A stretch of DNA of 16,317 nucleotides. It comes from Saccoglossus kowalevskii (lineage: Eukaryota; Hemichordata; Enteropneusta; Harrimaniidae). The notes under the pieces are model-generated. The model was not told where the DNA came from, did not search any database, and saw only the letters and a list, made by a program, of their open reading frames with translations. Location: the NCBI RefSeq assembly GCF_000003605.2, contig NW_003129856.1, positions 57,539 to 73,855 of the forward strand. The letters run 5' to 3'. Each line of letters opens with the position of its first letter. Position 1 is the stretch's first letter. Below are positions 9,090-16,317 of the stretch, piece by piece. The translations under genes and the position numbers were made by a program.

Positions 9090-10207
9090 AGATGGGCATA
9101 GTGTGTCATTGTTTACAAACAAGCATCTACCCATGAGCCTTTGCGTTTTAGTGTTCTCATCGCTTGGAACTCATTTCCTGCACGTACTCAGAACGATCCT
9201 CCTGTTTTAATTATAATCACTATCAATGCAAATATGATTGATAATGCATACATGTATCATTAAATTAGCAATAAAATATATTATTAGTGATATATATTGC
9301 AACCCTAAAACTAATGTTTCTGTAACATTATTCGACACAACAATACAAATGTTCAAGAAAGAGATTTTACAGCGATATTAAATTGGCACTCAAAGAGGAT
9401 TGCAAATTTGTGTTTATTGCAAGGACGCAGATGCACACTATCAACTGAAGATGTGCGAGATTTCATACATTCATTCACAGATTATGTCCCATCCAAGATA
9501 TATCAATCAACGCTATCAGTATTTAAATGTGGTTTAGCCAACGCCATACTTGATGACATTTACAATGATACTATCAGCTATTGAGAAATGTTCACATGCT
9601 GTTTTTATATTAATCTATCCATTCCAGATCAGCAGTTGTATCTAAACTTTACATATGTAACATAATTTGTATGAGTATAGTATGTACATGCACTACTACT
9701 GAAGAAAATATATGTGTGAGATATCGGATATTCATGTCAACAAAAATTTAGGTGTCCATTACGAATAACGGCAGCCAGGTCGCAAAATTATAATTGAGTT
9801 CATTTCTTGTAACTATTATATACAATCATGTAATTCGCATAAATTTTGTTAAACAACTATTGCAATGACGACTAATTTTGTTTGGTAGCAGATAGAAACT
9901 GAACACTTTTATAAATTTATCCACTATGCAATCATACTGAATGTTATGTTGTCCATGACACTGATAAATCTATCCTAAATCGCAACAATGCAATACTGAA
10001 GTGTTACACAATTGGTACTGGACGGCAATACCAGCTGTGAGTATACGCAGCAGACTATAGCTTTAGAATTAAATTCAGTTATGACATTTTTTGCCAGTCA
10101 TATATTTTCCCAATATAATGTGAAAAAAACTTTAAAAGAATATTACTGGTAGGTATCTTTCCAATTTTTATACACTGGTCATAAAACTCAAACATGTCAT
10201 GATCAGA

Positions 10208-10558
10208 ATACAAGCATAAGGCGATAAGCCCCCCCCCCCCCAATTATTATTATTAGAAATTTCTTATTTTTTTTAGCAAAACCATATATTTGAAAATATG
10301 TTCAATCAACAATAAACTGAAATGATTGAACGCACATAAATAAAGAAATGATGTTTAACATTTAATGGTTAACATTAATTTTTTATATTTTAATGTTTTC
10401 TTGTTCCTAAAAAGTAGGTAATGAATAATTATTAAAAAATTAAAATTCAAAACTAATCAGACAAAATCAAAAACAAAATTCCAATTTCCTTTAAGCTAGC
10501 AATTATTAGCAATATTAACATTGTGGGGGGGGTAGGATTTATTGCTTGGTTTTGTATG
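10208..10558. repeat. Imperfect inverted repeat bounded by poly-C and poly-G
   Basis: The left arm (10208-10241) reads ATACAAGCATAAGGCGATAAG and then 13 C. The reverse complement of the right arm (10525-10558) reads CATACAAAACCAAGCAATAA and then a C-run of eight. Shared elements in the same order are ATACAA, an AAG, ATAA and the C-run. The interior is very AT-rich and non-coding. It may be an old foldback or MITE element. Divergence between the arms and low complexity keep confidence modest. Confidence 0.4.
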
Positions 10559-10714
10559 CGTGCACAGTGGTTGGCAAGAACTTATTAATTCATAGCCGAG
10601 CATATTTTAATGTTATTAAATGTGTACATGCATATCCTCCAGTTAATAATTAAAACACCTTATGGGTATCAGTTGGGAAAAAGCGTAAACAAACGACATC
10701 GCAGGGAGTCTCAG

Positions 10715-10737
10715 TGACCTTTATGAAATTTAAAACC
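10715..10737 (+). repeat. Short dispersed repeat, copy 1
   Basis: A 23-base stretch beginning TGACCTTTATGAAATT recurs at 14389-14410 in the same orientation with two substitutions and one single-base gap. The flanks do not align. It is probably a fragment of a genome-wide repeat containing TGACCT. Confidence 0.4.
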
Positions 10738-11391
10738 AAGGAGAGCCAAAATTTGACGGTTGTTCTGCTGCAAATGGTTTGTGAAATATGGCTGAGTATG
10801 AAAAGTTAATGCTTAATTGCTTAGTGGTATATATTGATGAGGACAAACATGTCTGACATGGCGGAAGTATTTATAAATAATTCGTTTTTAAAAGCTTCAA
10901 CCTGTCACTGAAATTAATGGCTTACATAAAAGTATGATGTAACACTGACACAGTTGTCAAAGGCTGTGTTTTTGTTATTTAATGGTCTATAAGTGGGTTT
11001 GCAATATATCACGTACATTATATTTGCAGTCTACAACTTAAATACAGGCTTTATAACAGAGTTTTTAAAACATTTAAAAGTACCAGTATGTTTCTATTAA
11101 AGTGTTATCATGAAAAGGAAAACAATTGAGGTATTTGCTTTACAAGAATCATTTATGTAAAACGGCCTCATTTGCATAACATGCTGTTCAGGGCTTCTAT
11201 TTTGAGATACATGTACACTTATACATAGTACCATGCAATATGGAAACCGTACCCGATTCTAATTTATATTTGAAGAATCGGTGCTGACAAGTACAGTAGC
11301 AGATGGTGTTCTTTTCTTAATTGCAACATAAATCACAATTCAAATCCCACGACGACACATTTCACTTTTCCAGGTATTGAAGCAAGGTGTG

Positions 11392-11405
11392 CCTATAGAG
11401 GGCGC
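11392..11405 (+). promoter_or_regulatory. CTCF-like motif
   Basis: CCTATAGAGGGCGC matches the bilaterian CTCF core CCASYAGRKGGCRS at 12 of 14 positions, including the whole AGRKGGCRS half. It sits alone in the long intron. AGAGGGCGCTG is also a common end sequence of invertebrate repeats, so an insulator role is not established. Confidence 0.3.
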
Positions 11406-11575
11406 TGTTTCTCCGAGCAATCTCTAAAAAACTTCCCAATGTACAAAAATCATAATTTTTGTTCACTTCACTTTACTTTAGAAAAAGTGACATTTCCAGA
11501 CCTTAAAACTCACCAGCATACAGGCATTTTTTTAAAAAATATTACAATCGAGTAAAGTATTCGGATAAACAGCCT

Positions 11576-11591
11576 AGGTCACTGAAGGTCA
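11576..11591 (+). promoter_or_regulatory. Perfect DR4 nuclear-receptor element
   Basis: AGGTCA at 11576-11581 and AGGTCA at 11586-11591 are separated by CTGA. This is an exact direct repeat with four-base spacing. DR4 elements are classic sites for RXR partnered with thyroid-hormone-receptor or LXR-type receptors. It lies about 4.3 kb upstream of the large UNC80 exon. The motif is exact; its use is inference. Confidence 0.45.
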
Positions 11592-12889
11592 ATCTATTTC
11601 AGGAAAGTACTATGATTGTACAGTCAATCAATATAACCTTGTATATTCATGAACACACAGTATCTTGCTTGTAAATGCACAGTGCTACATGTACATACAG
11701 TATACTTCTACATACAAATTATGACCAACAGATATGAACACAAAGAAAATCTTTGAAAATTTTGAGTATCATGCTCTTGGTTATGAGTAATATATGGTGT
11801 TGAATGTATGTATGGTGTCATAGCTGTGAGGCTGGTCCCAAGATGTTTCAAATAATTAGTATGGTGAGATGCATTTTTTTTTGCAAAAACAAAAAAATAT
11901 GTGCATATTTCAAACTAATGTATGTATGTGCTGATGAGAAGCAAGTCTTTTTGCCTAATTTATCAGTATTAGAAACAAATAAAAAAAATGTCAGATTAAA
12001 AAACATGATTTTTTCAGTTTGAGGAAAGGATGCAGTGTATTGGTGTCTCCACCTGATTCAAAATACCTTCAACACAATCTGCACATAAAACTATAAGGTA
12101 ATCATGTAGTATTATATGATTATATTGGTGAAATGTGAATGAAAAAAAAATGATTCTATCTGACAGAAGTGAATTTTCACACTGATTAAATGATAAACCG
12201 ATAATAAAATATGTTTATTATGATCAAAAAATAGTTTAGCACCATTCCTGAAAATTAGATATATCAACGTACAGACCGGTAGTTCTGGAAGTTGTATGCT
12301 CTTATCTTACATATCCCCATCATTAGAATCCTTGATATGGTTAAATAAACATTGTGTACTTTTTTCCACTATCAAAATGTTGTGGTAGGCAGGCTTTTGA
12401 ACAACCACCAGTCATTTTAGACAGGTATAAAATCCCATTTGCCAGGCAAAATTTCTACAAACATTTCCAATTTTGATTGAAAATTATCCTTAAATTACAA
12501 TGTGGTTACAGACTAGGGACTACTCGTTTATTTTGATAACCCTGGTGGTAGGTGGTGAAAAAGATATGACATACCCCCCTCTAAAGGTATATATGCATGA
12601 CTCCACCTTTGGAGGCAAAGTGTGACCAGAAATGAGATTTCTAAATATAATCCAACCAACCAGAACTATTGATTGACAAAGCATTAAATCAAGGATTAAG
12701 GCAATTACATTTTATGTATACTTAGCTTAGAAGGAAGGAAGTTACAACAGCCAGCATGAAACTATTTGTCGATGGGATTGCATATGAGTTGAATAACTCA
12801 CTTCTTTGTAGGACGGATACAGTTATAGGCTTCGAACCACAATTAGAAAATATACAGATAAATGAATAAAGATCCATTTATTTTTAAAG

Positions 12890-12905
12890 CCCCCCCCCCC
12901 CCCCC
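12890..12905 (+). repeat. Poly-C run of 16
   Basis: An uninterrupted run of 16 cytosines, 12 bases before the TTAA of the possible MITE end at 12918. A second run of 13 C is at 10229-10241, and 8 G at 10525-10532. Confidence 0.97.
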
Positions 12906-12917
12906 GCATTGTTCAAA

Positions 12918-13060
12918 TTAACCTTTTGAGTGCCAGATATATTTTCTGCCAAAATTCCATGCAAATATTTTTACATTTTGTTAAATTGTCACTAAATTTC
13001 ATCATCATTTTGGACTAAACAAACAGTTTCAGATATTGCTTTTAGTTTTTGATCAAAAGG
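12918..13060. mobile_element. Possible second TTAA-MITE, short or truncated
   Basis: TTAA (12918-12921) is followed by CCTTTTGAGTGCC (12922-12934), which matches the left end of the element at 3447 at 11 of 13 positions. A plausible right end is GATCAAAAGG ending at 13060, whose outer eight bases (TCAAAAGG) pair with the left end. An alternative is GCTGAAAGGGTT around 13148-13159, which would make the element about 240 bases. Neither candidate has an exact TTAA outside it. The left end is the firm part; the right boundary is uncertain. Confidence 0.4.
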
Positions 13061-14388
13061 TTTGTAAATTGTTATCAACATTTCATGTGGGGAGGAGAAG
13101 ACTATGGAAAATTATTTTGTAGATGGTGCCAAAAGTTGACAATTACCGCTGAAAGGGTTTTAAGCTTATCACACATGTTATACTTGAATAGGTTCTATTA
13201 TGCACAGAACGGATCCAGTACTACACCGATATACTTCCTGAAAACAAGTTATATATTGGTATCATTCCTTTCATCTCATTTCCACACTTTAAATACTACA
13301 TGTACCATTTAGTGTGCATTGGTATAGAAAAATGCCTGAATACCACTGTGACCTAAGTTAGCTTTCCGACACCTTCATCAGGTAAGAATGTTTTATTGAG
13401 TGATGCGGTCTATACTACAACTGGCCATATTTGAAGAGAAATATATTATGTAAGCCACTTAATTTTCACTGCAGAGAAATTTCATTTTTTTTATATGATC
13501 GTTTTTTTTTTATTAATTACCTATCAATCAGTTCCCTCTTTTCATCACAAATTCATTATAGTCTGCACTTTCCTTCAGAAGATTGGGACAAAAAAGCCAT
13601 ATTTTTTGAGTAAAAACAGAAAATTAACTCAAATTTTTTCATTCTGGCTCTAAAATTTGGGTTCATTTCAAAAAATATTGAAGAATATAAGGAAAAGAAT
13701 TCGAACAAGAAAGTCTGGTTATTAACAGGTTAATAAAAAATCATTTTTACTCTAATATGAAAATATTATATGTATACCAAGTCAAGCTTCACTTTAGAGA
13801 CCTTGACAGAATATACTGATAATAGAATCCATCTACTTTAATTTTAGCAGGCAGCTTGGCTTGCTCAAAAATAAGGGCATCTTTATTAAGTCTGTGAAGA
13901 AGGATTCTGGGATGACGCAATCCATATAACGGATAATGAAGCTTTTGTATTTTTAGATAGGAGGTCGGCTTGATCTAAAAACAATGACATCTTTGGATTA
14001 AAGCAAGGTAAGAGGACACAATCTTAAAATTAAATTGATACCCCCTCACTCCCCCAAAGAAATTAGTTCACTTTATTATTAAAATATTTTCCACTTTTAT
14101 CTAATTCATCTTCATCAATCACTACCATAACAGAAACATAAAAAAGAAATTTTGATTATTCATACAACCACACTATCTTAAACTGACTCCTATGTCATGT
14201 CAAAGTTCATTTGGCCATATTCATTTTTAAATGTAAGTATTTGGAATTGAAGAGAGCACCTATTCTTAGGAAACAATTTTATAAAATTGTCTTAGCATAG
14301 TATTACTGAGGAATATTATTGAGAAATTCTTTTTTTTTCAAAGGGCAGAAAGGCAATGTAATTTGGGTGTAGAAGCAATTGTCTTCCA

Positions 14389-14410
14389 TGACCTCTATGA
14401 AATTCAAACC
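14389..14410 (+). repeat. Short dispersed repeat, copy 2
   Basis: The partner of the stretch at 10715-10737, in the same orientation (TGACCTCTATGAAATT and following bases). The two differ by two substitutions and one gap. Confidence 0.4.
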
Positions 14411-15063
14411 CTGTGCATGTACACAGCACTGAGCAAGCTATACCTCAAACATGTTTACTCAGACAGTTTAACAGACATAAATTTAATACTCCCTGTCAAA
14501 CCTATCCAAACATCTCCTGTTACTTTGCCAGCTCTTCCATGAAGAAATGAGAAGTCTTTTCAGTCTGACCATCGCTTTTAAATGACATATAAGAAGAAGT
14601 GGGAATGATTCAGAATGGCTCCAATGTGTCTGGGGGTTCAATTTACTGTATAAAATAGTTAAGACACTTTTTCGATTGAATTTGTTACCAAATGAAAAAC
14701 TGAAGAAATTTGAATGACAGTAATTCTTTTTCATATTTCGTTGAGTCATACCCTGAAATGAGTATTGACAAAATGGTTTCCATGGAATTTCAAAGTTTAC
14801 ATCATTTTTACAGTTACATGTTTTTCACAATCAAACGCAAGTTTTGATAGCAATACTTATTGTAGCGAACCATCTATTCATTGAACAGAAAATAGGAACA
14901 AGTAATAAATAAACTTGACGATAAGAAATGAAATTCATCTTTCAGTTCTGTTTTGTATTTTCCCAGGGTTATGTTTTAAACTCATTCCATATTGATGAAT
15001 AATTTAAACATCTCAAGGAATGTCAGGAATGATTTACATCAATTTACTGTTTTTTGTGATTTT

Positions 15064-15082
15064 AAAAAAAAAAAAAAAAAAA
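15064..15082 (+). repeat. Poly-A run of 19
   Basis: An uninterrupted run of 19 A. No retrotransposon-like body or target duplication was seen beside it, so I call it a simple homopolymer and not a retrocopy tail. Confidence 0.95.
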
Positions 15083-16317
15083 TGTACAACCTCATTATGC
15101 TTTTGTGCGATAAATATTAGGTTTTCAGAAAATCTTGTCTTATTGTTCTCCAAACTATCCCTATGTCTGTTTCGCATATTTCACTGAAATCAAGTATACA
15201 CAGATGAAAACAAAATGGCTGTGAGTTGGCCATTTTTAATCTAACAAAGCAAAATATAGCACAATTAAAAATGCACTACAAGCATAGTTAGCATGTGATA
15301 TTTATTGAATGCGACACAAATATTGAAAAAGTAGGCAATCATTAGTATTGTTGATCTCTTTTTTTTTAGCAAATCAGGCAAGTCAGTAAGTTAAAAATCT
15401 GCTGAAAACTAATTGTACCTGTATTTTTGCACACGATTCCAATGGAAACATAATACAGAATAAAACTGTTGCAATCATTATCGGTATTAATAACAATCCA
15501 TGAAATTAGTCTGAAAGCAATGTGTGATATGAACATGTCGGAAATCTCAATTACTCTAAATGCAAACTATCCATACAATCATCTTAACAGTAGGTGGAAA
15601 TGACACACAGAGAAGCTTTTATCAAGAGCTATATATTAAACAGCTTTGTTGTTTTGTATCGTCATCATATCTACTGATTCAGTAAATTGTGTCCAAATTA
15701 CTTGCCAATAGTGATTTAAATTTTTATGATTATTTGGCAAAAACGAGCATCTGTGTAATTTTTTAATCCCCGGTGATTTACATAATTTTGTTTCTATTTT
15801 ACAAAGAAAAAATGTCTATATTTTATATCAACATGCCTTAAAATCTAGGAGCATAAACATTATTCACAAATAGTTTCAGAAACCCATTGCCCTATTGGCT
15901 GAAAACAACAGTCATTCTTCCTTAGGGCCAATCATCATGGCTGTTTCAAAATATAGCAGTTTGTCTCATGTCTACATCTACATTTTTCAATTCCAGTATT
16001 CACTTGTCAAAGTCACTCATACTTTAATTTTTCTTGACAGGAAAACCGCTGACAGTATCAAAAGTCAAGTTACAAAATCTATGATCATTTTCTTCTTTTT
16101 TCTTTAAATTAAAAACCCAAAACCAATTTGCTGCAATTTCCTGTGGCTACACATGCTATGTTACTCTAATCCAAGGAATAGGAATATAATCCCAATTTCA
16201 ATGATAACAACTTCACTTGAAAGTACTTGTGTTATTAAAAGGTGACTGGTTAATAGACGATAGCTTCTGCCAGGTAAAGGAGCTGTGGAGCTAGCAAGCA
16301 CCCTCAATCCAGACAGT

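Larger units (their letters stand above)
7258..16317 (-). other. Long UNC80 upstream intron or 5' flank (no exon seen)
   Basis: More than 9 kb of AT-rich DNA lies upstream of the large exon in transcript order. I searched the minus strand by eye for the conserved UNC80 start region (the IQTFLWRQT-type segment that precedes SFERV) and for matching donors, and found none. The first exon or exons probably lie beyond 16317. All open frames here are under 100 codons, lack coding-like composition and match nothing recognised. Contents worth marking separately are a hairpin at 7822-7844, an NRF1-like site in a locally GC-richer patch at about 9050-9200, an inverted repeat at 10208-10558, CTCF-like and DR4 motifs at 11392-11591, a MITE end at 12918, and poly-C and poly-A runs. 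No tRNA or other RNA gene was found. Confidence 0.7.

Noticed and set aside
11500-11540. Minus-strand ATGCCTGTATGCTG|GTGAGT as a possible first exon of UNC80
   Set aside because: The short peptide does not resemble the UNC80 start, and its donor phase does not fit the phase 0 acceptor at 7257.
13361-13382. On the minus strand, CTGATGA followed by eight bases and GAAA, like a hammerhead ribozyme core
   Set aside because: The eight bases between the two core parts (AGGTGTCG) cannot form a stem II, and no convincing stems I and III flank it. It may be a fragment of a Penelope-like or other retroelement end, but nothing else supports that.
13371-13386. Plus-strand CATCAG|GTAAGA, a donor-like splice site
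   Set aside because: No coding-like frame or acceptor precedes it. Such matches are expected in 16 kb.
14310-14542. Plus-strand open frame of about 75 codons with an acceptor-like T-run in front
   Set aside because: No family resemblance, no proper start, and its length is within chance expectation for this composition. A minus-strand frame of 88 codons over the same area is equally unsupported.
15061-15085. Poly-A run as the tail of a retrocopy or SINE
   Set aside because: No identifiable body upstream and no target-site duplication.

Overview
The window looks like nuclear DNA from an animal, probably a marine invertebrate. It is AT-rich, carries GT-AG introns many kilobases long, and has microsatellites, homopolymer runs and MITE-like repeats. 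Bacterial-style gene packing is absent. The species cannot be fixed from the sequence. Its mix of poly-C runs, recurrent TACATGTA palindromes and TTAA-flanked MITE ends would fit a non-vertebrate deuterostome or a lophotrochozoan (inference).

Only one gene can be supported, and it lies on the minus strand. Two coding exons of the UNC80 homologue are present. UNC80 is the large scaffold subunit of the NALCN sodium-leak channel complex. The first exon in transcript order is unusually large (7257 down to 4710, 849 codons plus 1 base). It encodes most of the N-terminal part of the protein: two conserved blocks, a long low-complexity middle, and a third conserved block. The second (2424 down to 2245, 180 bases) continues the conserved region. 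The splice sites fit each other exactly: phase 0 entry to the large exon, phase 1 between the two exons, phase 1 exit. Together they encode about 909 residues, roughly the N-terminal quarter to third of a protein of about 3,200 residues in vertebrates. The start codon and first roughly 50 residues were not found and should lie beyond 16317. The remaining exons should lie before position 1.

Layout: 1-2244 is the downstream intron, with a 40-base tandem repeat near its far end and an (AT)n run. 2245-2424 is the small exon. 2425-4709 is an intron containing a 526-base MITE-like element with TTAA at one edge. 4710-7257 is the large exon. 7258-16317 is over 9 kb of upstream intron (or 5' flank) with no convincing exon. 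This last stretch holds scattered repeats, a perfect AGGTCA direct repeat spaced by 4, a CTCF-like motif, an NRF1-like motif, an imperfect poly-C/poly-G inverted repeat and a second, weaker MITE end.

No RNA genes, CRISPR arrays, viral genes or autonomous transposon genes were recognised, and I see no clear new multi-gene system. The most interesting items are features of the UNC80 protein itself: a tandem LERRGS phosphosite repeat and a CxxC-CxC cysteine cluster in the variable region. The unsplit 2.5 kb exon and the repeat structures in the introns follow.
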